The position numbers and the translations under genes are program-made. Of a stretch of 49,186 nucleotides of DNA, positions 12,001 through 16,125 are shown one piece after another. The notes below the pieces were generated by a model, which did not search any database, was not told where the DNA came from, and saw only the letters and a list, made by a program, of their open reading frames with translations. The number at the start of each line of letters is the position of its first letter. Position 1 is the first letter of the stretch. The DNA is taken from positions 1 through 49,186 of the forward strand of contig CALBSZ010000167.1 of assembly GCA_937967665.1 (NCBI GenBank), in the 5' to 3' direction. The DNA is from an uncultured Planctomycetaceae bacterium (GTDB taxonomy: Bacteria > Planctomycetota > Planctomycetia > Pirellulales > Pirellulaceae).

Positions 12001-14139
12001 GCGGGAAGTACTCGCCTGAAGGCGACGCTCGGCGTATTGCCGTTCAGTGCTGACGCCAGCGGACGCCTGGTTCGCCAGATCGGTGGATTGCATTACTTGA
12101 TCAATGCCAGGGGCGAATATGTCGACAAGACAGGCACCGTAGTATCGGAAAGCAACCGTGTCGAAGTCGGCCCACCCGTCACTCGGGGCGTCCAGACGGA
12201 CCTGCGGGTCAACGACAAGGGCCGCGTGATCAACGCCAGCGGCAATTTGGTAGATCCGTCAGGCAATCTTGTCGATGCGGACGGAAAACCGACGGGTTCA
12301 GCAGTCGCGGGCGGTGCGGAAGTGGATCTGCAATTTGGTATGTTGGACGGTCGGATTGACGCGGTTGACAATCAAGGTCGCTTGATTCGGGTCACGGACG
12401 GAAGATTCTTCATGGTCAACGCGTTGAACGAGTACGTGGATGACGCTGGCAGCATTGTGCGCGAAGAAGCGGGCATGCCGTTCAGTGGTTCGGGCGGACG
12501 TACCGACCTGACGGTTGATGTTAACGGACATTTGACTGACAGTTTCGGTTTCCGAGTGAATCCGAAGGGCGAACGAGTTGGTTTCAACGGCGAGTTGCTC
12601 GGCGCCATTATGCCGCCCGTGCGCGGCGGCGAATCGTTCACGCGACAGATGCTTAGCAACGTGGGTGTAGTCAGTGAATCCGGCGAAATCACGATTGATT
12701 TGACCGATGGAAGCAAACATCCGCACTTAAATGTCTCGGCGGGCATTCATGCCAAGGCGGCCGGTAAGAATATCCAGATCACGGCCGATGACATCGAATT
12801 CCTGGCGGGCAACGCTTCCGTCAAGGGCGCCGGTGAACTTCTGATTCAAGCCAGCTCGGCCGACAATTGGAACTACTTCATTGGTACGGCGGCCGAAACG
12901 GCTGCTGGCAACCACGCTCCCGTTCAAGGTTTGAGCCTGCCCACTCGTGATCTAGCTGCTATCGCCGGCACCTTTACGAAAGTCACGGTTGGGCGGTCCG
13001 GTAAAGGTAGCGAAATGAAGTTGGGAGACGTTTACAACAATCCTCCCATCAAGTCCACGATGGTGGCCCGCACGATCGATTCGGGCTTCCGCGCTCCGAC
13101 GACGCTGGCAGCCGATACGATCACTGTTCAAGGTGATGTTCGTGTACCCGGTAACACACTACGCATCGATGCAAATCACTTAAACGTTCAGCGTCCCAAT
13201 CTGCACCTGCCGACGGGTGGCCCTGACTCTGGATTGACGGCGAAACGGATCGAGTTGAATCTGGGGCAGTCGGTGACGATTGGAGGTTGGTTGGTCGCTG
13301 AAGACTTGATTGATATCGACGTGACGAAAACGTCCGGACAGGTTAGTGTGACAACCGACGTCGGCAGTCGAGTCGAAACCACGGCCGCCGGCAGCACCAT
13401 TGATATTGAGGCCTCGGCCGGCGTCGATGTGGCAGGGGTTGTGGAAGCGAAAGGTGCGGGTTCGAAGATCGAAGTCCTGGCGGGCAAAAAGCTAACGCTC
13501 AAACAAGGTGCGTCGTTGGCTACCAAGGGCGCGAATTCGATCATCATGCTCGATTCCGGACAACTTGTTTCGATTGACCCCGGCAGTGCGGTGACTGCTG
13601 GAGCACAGGTCGTGCATACTTTAGAGTCGTCGCCGATCTCCGCTACCAACGGGCAGCTTGCCAGCGATGTGAAATTGGAACTAACGATTGGTGGCGCGGC
13701 ACATACGGTTAACGTTACGGCAGCCGCGACCAGCACCAATACTTCCCTTGACGATTTGGCGTCCGGTATCAACGACACGTTGAAGGCAGCTTCACTAGAC
13801 GCTGACCTGACCGTCAAGCACATGTCGGGCAAGCTGGTCTTCGAGGCCGGCAAGTCGCTGCAAGTGCTGCAGACGTCCGTGATGGCCAATCTGTTGGGCC
13901 TGGACGTGAGCCAGGCAAATCTCTCGGCCAAGGCCGACTATACGACACTCGGCGCCGACGCAGCAGTGAAGATCAATACGGCTCCGAACATTACACCGCA
14001 CGAACTCTTCATTGGTGGTGCGGTAACTGCCAGCGGCGAATTGACCTTGAAGGCGGGGTCCGCGCTGGCCAGTTCTGATTATTCAGCTGTCTTCGACGCG
14101 TTACCGAAGACAAACAACGAAAACAAATTCCTATCGTAA
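1..14139 (+). CDS. Giant calcium-binding repeat adhesin-like protein, N-proximal part (5' partial)
   Basis: The frame is open from base 1, so the true start lies upstream; the TTG at 31 is only the first possible start codon inside the window. The product visible here is about 4,712 residues. In order it shows ten tandem repeats (1 to about 7750), a DxDGDG calcium stretch (7375-7566), a beta-rich region with alternating hydrophobic residues (about 7600-9150), an RTX-like nonapeptide patch (9496-9615), a further beta region, a block of YYLVNA/GEYVD repeats (11704-12630), haemagglutinin-like beta-helix segments (12660-13600) and one NTS/DL/GKL repeat (13648-13911). Cysteines are few and mostly come as close pairs, as in oxidised extracellular proteins. 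It ends at TAA 14137-14139, after which the same frame continues. The role is inferred as a cell-surface or matrix adhesin stabilised by calcium. No enzymatic motif was recognised. Confidence 0.85.
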   Translation, partial: KDQLSDAATGLLADNVNVGYLTMAPTIGFGIEKVADKLPKFTAAKVTANSVSLVGLDSVDLSIDDIEVQINDGDEWKFGQVSFGPPVVDFQKSFDSKGEGTNYGATETPKRDPDGKFGVKTGAKDAQGNDITIDLDYDGNQRIQVRAGSGVLRVDEFVTLTGSFFFEKGPTHKVDVATGFPANAGQVIRDGIAKTGWKTASQLSVGDNKNDILYIEDDLSLIHNVEVDSFQIGVGGASLFAGIHGPTTFDKTKALKDQLSDAATGLLADNVNVAYLTMAPTIGFGIEKVADKLPKFTAAKVTANNVSLVGLDSVDLSIDDIEVQINDGDEWKFGQVSFGPPVIDFQKSFDSKGEATNYGANETPKRDPDGKFGVKTGAKDAQGNDITIDLDFDGNQRIQVRAGSGILRVDEFVTLTGSFFFEKGPTHKVDVATGFPANAGQIIRDGVTKAGLPTASSLSAGDDKKDKLYIEDDLSLIHNVEVDSFQIGVGSASLFAGIHGPTTFDKTKALKDQLSDAATGLLADNVNVAYLQMATNIGFGIEKIADKLPKFTAAKVTANSVSLVGLDSVDLSVQDIEVQINDGDEWKFGQVSFGPPVVDFQKSFDSKGEATNYGANETPKRDPDGKFGVKTGAKDAQGNDITIDLDFDGNQRIQVRAGSGLLRVDEFVTLTGSFFFEKGPTHKVDVATGFPANAGQLIRDGIAKTGWKTASQLSVGDNKNDILYIEDDLSMIHNVEVDSLQIGVGGASLFAGINGPTMFDKTKALKDQLGSEATGLLANNVNVAYLTMSPTIGFGIEKVADKLPKFTAAKVTADNVSLVGLDAVELSIDDIEVQINDGDEWKFGNVSFGPPVVDFQKSFDSKGEATNYGANENPKRDPDGKFGVKTGAKDAQGNDITVDLGFDGNQRIQVRAGSGLLRVDEFVTLTGSFFFEKGPTHKVDVATGFPANAGQLAANLSTAIAGLDRIGSVSDATSDLWIETDLSMIHNLEVDSLQIGVGTASLFAGINGPTTFDKTKKLADQLSPDATGLLVDDVDVGFLMMEPTLNAFPGFDKFLPKFHSLKATADFAGLVGLDDVKLQAKNILIEVNNGKAWPGDIGPPVVDFQKSFDSKGEATNYGANETPKRSPDGKFAVNSGGKDAQGNFKTVDLDYDGNQRIGAASDEVLLQLSNFVHVSGAFSFEKGPTHKVDVATGLPSDLGQAIGSFASAVGGIDKIGAVNDPQQDLYIENDLSKIHNLEVSALQIGARDVNVFVGVDGPYWNDFDKSGTVTWVAPKVVNGAVVKDQYVSMSASDPVVTVDGFSYGDINGDGKVQENETAELNEDATGLSVNDVDVGFVLMEPTLAALPGFDKILPKFYSLKASADFAGLVGVDDIDASAKNVIVEVNNGKPWPGGLGPPVVDFKSSFPAADRDGDGTVDPVGYGVRTGTTMVPIYIDFDGNQRIGAASDEVTLKISDFVHVGGSFSFEKGPTHNVTVATGLSANLPSFLTAPFNTLKNAIGSQNLPVKVSPDLRTISDLEVDSLQIGARDVNAFVGVNGPYWTDKDGDGMISFASPDPNDPNKFVKLTTDADNDNKIDVVTVNGVQYGDINKNGKVDVGETAELNPDATGLTIADVDFGFAMMQPTLAALPGFDRILPKFFAFEGSADFAGLVGFDDLLQAEAKNVEIKVNYGKPWKGTQIVPVIDFATSFPAEPAGVDNDKDGKKGEPAGYEVRTGTTTAPIYIAHDGNARIGASADNVTIKMSEFVHVSGSFAFEKGPTSTVTVATGLPVLPSGGIVGNVIPNDALKNAVQGLVNSSGTGLSITSDLQTITGLEVETLQIGALDVQAFVGIDGPLWQDPDNDGQIKFLRPQTDSNGFVEFKTDGTLAGVVELTADTDGDNRIDVVKVKWPKRDDKGQLILSGGQKQLDVEVEYGDVDKDGKIDFGESAEFSRDALGVGINDLDFAFTMMTPTLAGLPGFGGFLPKFFAAKAMATEAALVGIDAVKLNASGIEVQVNHGTAWPGGVFGSPVVDFAASFPAEDLNKDGKFNDGNSAALLNESAANQDFNKDGDKTDNALSEDLDGDGKQDPVGFEVRTGTTTAPIYIDFDGNSRIRASVDWGVLQLSEFVHLTGSFAFELGPTQVAKLTSNDLLFGDTKQLEFLTVGAEDVNLFVGINGPYWKGDTNNNRQIDANEIDPDAVGILAQNLDVGFAMMRPTVVFDPARYYALKATLEKAAFVGVKEIKAELNNVAVEVNLVDPRTSLGNPLDLPVVDFTSLQGGKLGVKTGKKIQDPNDPNKMIDSTVDLTMNSPLIAAAVGYAELDLNGNVVLTGSAAFEMGRKDMVTLSDGTQKEVSRITLGLQDVYGFVGVDGPYWKDTNNDGRIVTDQSKSDADSPNTNAIGISLQELDLGAAIMIATDASGVYLGAHAAIEKLELVGVNNVKLDAFLSIDLNLGFGASGLNPIDWQKSFDTFPAELDRDGDGVQDPSEDVNGNGRLDAGEDTNSNGRLDVSECVEDRNCNGTLDMNEDLDGDGVLDVAGFLVETGADPILLDFTEELVRVEMAGKLIVEDGSSNELFRLVGGFFVEVDPRGLELFAAAAIQFGPDDNQIMDIYGLGAVVINDDGLALDVAVGMSIGNNSSLKGVFDMKVDARAIVNTTGKEQKIRVSERFVEILDGTRALPKPPKKNDGSVAIPIPANQMALATESKSVFQDCGDGKKLCYVINAGAPQITGVDTNGNILTQEGPAGSYFYVDVGGTLSIGGEIDQTTGKAKGGFALQGKFVMVNDVEAFQIYVAAKMEVFDAVEIQVQGQANIVKGVNGQEPGVVLTASAAVQIDVDPFFKLTGDAKVRFNTRKMGTLDKFDNVIEGIGAGAQNVKVARESLLIEVQNAELKLLSVLTFQGAGRIEQKDGVFTFYAQLGLDFFGIGNIQAEGFFNSLGDFYVTVDGGILIGVPAFGIEGEAAAHFHKLTNPLSVDYLKTELNINTFPKFNASGTTQVPVTTGVGFSGRVQAKAKAFGVTLLRAGISIGYESSTGKLDAEACGKVFFVEKCIGFDIGFLPLETPPPVPLLAGPKDTTQDQGHVAFPGGELYLNVGDRANLRGKDRAGDSAKQMAINEGFRKAKNEIYVVRVLRTHSDGSQDLEITGIGVTQTYRKVTKIVGDSGAGTDIIKVEKGVSLPVDLKGGDGSDALIYFGTGNSVFNGGPGQDEMQGGTGNDTFVFEGVFGEDTFADTGGINTLDFSRTSMDLVGKIERTEAAVLTDGSSRTEQFSLIEYKAKNPSDPMKPFRDAEIIHDGKKTATIKTPPNFHSFAVGDDITVFSENIPGYTGIHKVTEASIPNGLIKFEIDFTDVGVDRLDMTTPRVEATTTTLSTNVTLEIRNDRDMTSTAFFPLIHTDKCADPKGKQVTKRVPWLTEVVSKVGNDVDVIKLKLADQPNDPDSCKLPHIEMEFRRGDKIKLTSTEEQGYEGKEVTVAAFETVSFVPEGQTNLVTVPTAFTFAMPFADLKNVPVSQIQNFKLGTGDDQLTLPNPDGFTMNITDAGGDDYYFVDLGDVSISTTMGTINVTDAGSTPEVGSQYTSFASGPDLTTGVNGNVLTLTSPHVYTLFPEQSANAQLLGLVDFGSNILDPALPLPADGKLTDDVRLGIEINKPGFDIQASVVLTAAATASNTSPQDLAGDLQQALAGASWIVSRSVGRDDVLGVNVNSANNPLVVNQGIFKVATKTFNVSGVDNLFIKDAATTTTVSSTIPSGPIDTPGQALQVEAAGQLKVNGPIRADGITLTAPATIDVGTSSVAAPLVAYSNGDVSIVATGSGSDINLTGNITVNTATTDDGGGAGNVRLITKDGSIRLDKTTIKAAGSDLEIHAQGISGDVVSTVASLTALTTGSTNPNIIIKETDSLNIVDSDLDPADDILTNNGLQTDASGRLLKQDGSKYYYVNASGEYVTPRGQLVRVALAGPQVTTPPVAPFKTAADALFVDDKGHLLKEDSGTFYRASRTGEFITADGKTTNDPQNQGVAGSTRLKATLGVLPFSADASGRLVRQIGGLHYLINARGEYVDKTGTVVSESNRVEVGPPVTRGVQTDLRVNDKGRVINASGNLVDPSGNLVDADGKPTGSAVAGGAEVDLQFGMLDGRIDAVDNQGRLIRVTDGRFFMVNALNEYVDDAGSIVREEAGMPFSGSGGRTDLTVDVNGHLTDSFGFRVNPKGERVGFNGELLGAIMPPVRGGESFTRQMLSNVGVVSESGEITIDLTDGSKHPHLNVSAGIHAKAAGKNIQITADDIEFLAGNASVKGAGELLIQASSADNWNYFIGTAAETAAGNHAPVQGLSLPTRDLAAIAGTFTKVTVGRSGKGSEMKLGDVYNNPPIKSTMVARTIDSGFRAPTTLAADTITVQGDVRVPGNTLRIDANHLNVQRPNLHLPTGGPDSGLTAKRIELNLGQSVTIGGWLVAEDLIDIDVTKTSGQVSVTTDVGSRVETTAAGSTIDIEASAGVDVAGVVEAKGAGSKIEVLAGKKLTLKQGASLATKGANSIIMLDSGQLVSIDPGSAVTAGAQVVHTLESSPISATNGQLASDVKLELTIGGAAHTVNVTAAATSTNTSLDDLASGINDTLKAASLDADLTVKHMSGKLVFEAGKSLQVLQTSVMANLLGLDVSQANLSAKADYTTLGADAAVKINTAPNITPHELFIGGAVTASGELTLKAGSALASSDYSAVFDALPKTNNENKFLS
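3784..7132 (+). other. EF-hand-like calcium loops inserted between repeats R5-R10
   Basis: Repeats R1-R4 end in a simple F-D-K-T-K linker, whereas later repeats end in G-P-Y-W or G-P-L-W followed by DxDxDG-type loops. Examples are DFDKSGTV at about 3784, DINGDGKV at 3913, DKDGDGMI at about 4627, DINKNGKV at about 4762, DPDNDGQI at about 5515, DVDKDGKI at about 5749, DTNNNRQI at about 6490 and DTNNDGRI at about 7072. The Asp/Asn spacing is that of dockerin or EF-hand calcium loops, several with a Glu near the last ligand position. Calcium binding is inferred from this spacing. Confidence 0.75.
7375..7566 (+). other. Thrombospondin type-3-like calcium-binding stretch
   Basis: About 64 residues contain five closely spaced Asp/Asn-Gly loops (DRDGDG, DVNGNG, DTNSNG, DRNCNG, DLDGDG) inside repeat R10. 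Two cysteines nine residues apart flank one loop. This is the pattern of thrombospondin type-3 or OmpA-linker calcium wires, which stiffen extracellular proteins. It marks the end of the tandem repeat array and the start of a different beta-rich region. Confidence 0.75.
9496..9615 (+). other. RTX-like (haemolysin-type) calcium-binding nonapeptides
   Basis: The patch reads GGDGSDAL, then GGPGQDEM, then GGTGNDTFVFEG. This matches the GGxGxDxLx nonapeptide of RTX proteins and the typical closing NDTF-V-F motif. Only about three turns are present, so this is a short beta-roll rather than a toxin-length array. It indicates secretion and folding outside the cell in the presence of calcium. Confidence 0.8.
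10852..11068 (+). repeat. NTS/DL/GKL repeat, copy 1
   Basis: The copy has DGKLTDDV, then a strand pair, then AAATASNTS, then a predicted short helix DLAGDLQQAL. The usual G-K-L-x-F strand is degraded here. It belongs to the family with copies at 13648, 15454 and 15799. Confidence 0.65.
11704..12630 (+). repeat. YYLVNA/GEYVD hairpin repeats, block A
   Basis: About four copies of a ~95-residue unit, less regular than those in block B. Each full unit has a first half of the form D-x-x-G-R-L-V-K, then (K)YY-x-V-N-A, then G-E-Y-V-D. The second half is D-L-x-V-D-x-x-G-R-L, then R-V-D-P-x-G, then a third x-x-x-G turn. Visible examples are GRLLKQDGSKYYYVNA and GRLVRQIGGLHYLINA. The spacing of roughly ten residues between D/N-G turns suggests stacked beta-hairpins. 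I do not recognise the family. Confidence 0.85.
13648..13911 (+). repeat. NTS/DL/GKL repeat, copy 2
   Basis: An intact copy: GQLASDV, TAAATSTNTS, DLASGINDTL, SGKLVFEAG and ANLLGL. The order is strand, strand, NTS turn, helix, GKL strand, NLLGL. It lies just upstream of the TAA at 14137. Confidence 0.8.
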
Positions 14140-14184
14140 AACGGAACCAAGAACATCGACGCGCAGAGCAAGTACAGCCTGTAT

Positions 14185-15951
14185 ATGACGGGTACCGTTA
14201 CGACGATGCAGGACAATCAGGAATTGCAATTGACGGGTGTCGACGATGTGCTGATTCGCGGAACGATTAATGTCTTGGGCCAAGGATCCGACCTGGCGAT
14301 CCAGTCGAACAAATGGGTCTACCTGGATACGGAAGTGAACGTTCCTGATCAGGTGCGCATCTACGGCGGTGTCGACCTCAATGGCACCACCAATACGAGT
14401 AGTACACCAAGACAGGGCGCGAGCGTCTATGTCGACCGTACGTCCACCATCAACACCACCGACGCGGCCAGCCAAGTTGATATTCGAGGTGCCGAAGATG
14501 TTGACATTCGTGGGGCCGTGATTGCCGGCGGCACTGTTGGTTCGACGGGTGTGACCTGGAAAGCTCCTGGCGACGGTGTCATTAAGGTGATTGCCGGCCA
14601 GCAGGTTTACGTCGACTCGGGTCTACAAGCGTCAAAGGACGTGCATGTCACTGGCGGCACACCCGGTTCGGACGACAGCCGTGTGGCCGTGTGGGTAACC
14701 TCGGCCGGCGGCATGAATGCCGCAGGAATCGCCTCCAGTGGCGGTGGAGCTGTGGAAATTCGTGGCGACGGTGGTTTGTCGATGCTCGGCACGATCACTA
14801 GTGGTGCGACGCTTGATGCACAAGGCACGCCGACGTGGAATAGCGCCGATTCCACCGTCCTTGTGGATATGCAAGGCGCGGCAATTATCGGCGGCAACGT
14901 GCCGGACGCGCAAGGCAATCAGGTGGAGGTTGGCGGAACCATTCGCGCGAAGGCGTCGGTCGATTTGCGCGGCAAGAATCTGGCGATGGATCCCGCCGTG
15001 CGAGTGCCCGGTGGCGGCGTGGTCACGGCGGAAGATAGCGATGGAGCTATCAAGATTGTTGGTAGTGCCGGTGACGCTCAGATTGAAGGCTTTGTGATCG
15101 CAGGCGGCAAAGTTGAACGAGTTAACGATGCCGGTGGTAAGTTGCTGGGTTTGAATCCAAGCTACTACGACGGCGATTCGACAATTGTCGTCAGGGCCGG
15201 ACACCAGGTGAAGATCGGTCAGGTGCTACGTGCAGGCAAGGAAGTGGATGTCGTCGGTGGCGTGGACCCACAGGCCATGGGCCCGATCATGCCACCGGAC
15301 CTGTCAATGCGTAGCATTGTCATTTTGGGTTCCGGACATGTGGAAGCGTCGCGACCCAACGCATCGGTCAACCTGGCGGCCCCTGGCAAGATTGAAATCC
15401 TGCCAGCACCGGCGACCTACCAAATTACCCCTGCCGGTTTTGCCGCTGCGGCAGACGGCAAGCTGACATCAGACGTGACGCTGAAACTGAAGCTGACCAA
15501 GGGTGGCAGCGATGTCGATGCGACGGCGACGCTCATGAAAACGGACACCGACAACAACACGTCGGTGACCGATCTAGCGACGGATTTGCAGGCAGCCCTC
15601 GCCACGGCGACCGGTGGTACGGACATCACCGTTGTACATAACAACGGCAAGCTATTGTTCCGCAGTACCAACAAATTTGAATTCCAGGCCACCGGATCTT
15701 CGCATGCGAATCTGCTCGGCCTAATGGGCTTAACGGGGAGTGCCAAGATTGAAGCTGCGCGTCCTACTGCCATCGTCGCCGCCGGTGCGGGATCGACGGT
15801 CAACGTCGGCGGTATCACCCTCGACGTGTTGATCAAACGCTCGGCGGGCGACATCAATACGACGGTAACGGTCGCACGTGCCACCGCCGACAATACGTCG
15901 GTGGCGGATCTAGTCACGGATCTTAATGAGGCATTGAAGAACGCCGACTAG
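14185..15951 (+). CDS. Giant adhesin-like protein, segment between the two in-frame stops
   Basis: This is the piece of the giant frame between TAA 14139 and TAG 15951; the first ATG after the stop is at 14185. Only about 15 codons separate the stop from this ATG and they look like normal protein of the same kind. No Shine-Dalgarno sequence is visible before the ATG, so independent initiation is doubtful. The 588 residues form haemagglutinin-like beta-helix segments rich in V-x-G-G and I-x-G-x-I strands. One NTS/DL/GKL repeat follows (15454-15750), then the first half of another (from 15799), which the TAG cuts. The segment at 14752-14985 (SMLGTI, VDMQG, VGGTIRA) has a clear counterpart after the second stop at 16909-17136 (SLIGAL, VELMT, VGGIAQA). 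That counterpart is strong evidence that this piece belongs to the same protein as the next one. Confidence 0.7.
   Translation: MTGTVTTMQDNQELQLTGVDDVLIRGTINVLGQGSDLAIQSNKWVYLDTEVNVPDQVRIYGGVDLNGTTNTSSTPRQGASVYVDRTSTINTTDAASQVDIRGAEDVDIRGAVIAGGTVGSTGVTWKAPGDGVIKVIAGQQVYVDSGLQASKDVHVTGGTPGSDDSRVAVWVTSAGGMNAAGIASSGGGAVEIRGDGGLSMLGTITSGATLDAQGTPTWNSADSTVLVDMQGAAIIGGNVPDAQGNQVEVGGTIRAKASVDLRGKNLAMDPAVRVPGGGVVTAEDSDGAIKIVGSAGDAQIEGFVIAGGKVERVNDAGGKLLGLNPSYYDGDSTIVVRAGHQVKIGQVLRAGKEVDVVGGVDPQAMGPIMPPDLSMRSIVILGSGHVEASRPNASVNLAAPGKIEILPAPATYQITPAGFAAAADGKLTSDVTLKLKLTKGGSDVDATATLMKTDTDNNTSVTDLATDLQAALATATGGTDITVVHNNGKLLFRSTNKFEFQATGSSHANLLGLMGLTGSAKIEAARPTAIVAAGAGSTVNVGGITLDVLIKRSAGDINTTVTVARATADNTSVADLVTDLNEALKNAD
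15454..15750 (+). repeat. NTS/DL/GKL repeat, copy 3
   Basis: An intact copy: DGKLTSDV, NNTSVTDLATDLQAAL, NNGKLLFRS, FEFQATG and ANLLGL. It is the best template for judging the interrupted fourth copy that follows directly. Confidence 0.85.
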
Positions 15952-16107
15952 ACAAACGCGAATGGCTCCGCCTACGCGGGCTTTGCCGCAAATCCAGACA
16001 TCAAGGTTGCGGAGCACAGTGGCAAACTGCGTATTACCGGAACCAGTGCCTTTGAATTCCAAGCGAATTCTCCCGGCGGCGAACACTTTGGCTTCACCGC
16101 TCTGGCA
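15799..16107 (+). repeat. NTS/DL/GKL repeat, copy 4, interrupted by TAG
   Basis: The first half (VNVGGITLDV, DNTSVADLVTDLNEAL) precedes the TAG at 15949. The second half (EHSGKLRITG, FEFQANSPGG, HFGFTAL) follows it in the same frame. Copy 3 has the same elements in the same order with no interruption, so the stop lies inside one domain, in the variable linker between helix and GKL strand. Confidence 0.85.
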
Positions 16108-16125
16108 GTCGGCAAAGTTGCTTCC

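Noticed and set aside
14137..15951. Genetic-code reassignment of TAA or TAG
   Set aside because: All three stop codons appear to end genes in this window: TGA at 28504, TAG at 45983 and TAA for the outer-membrane gene at 46068. Internal stops are absent from the other 5,758- and 449-residue genes.
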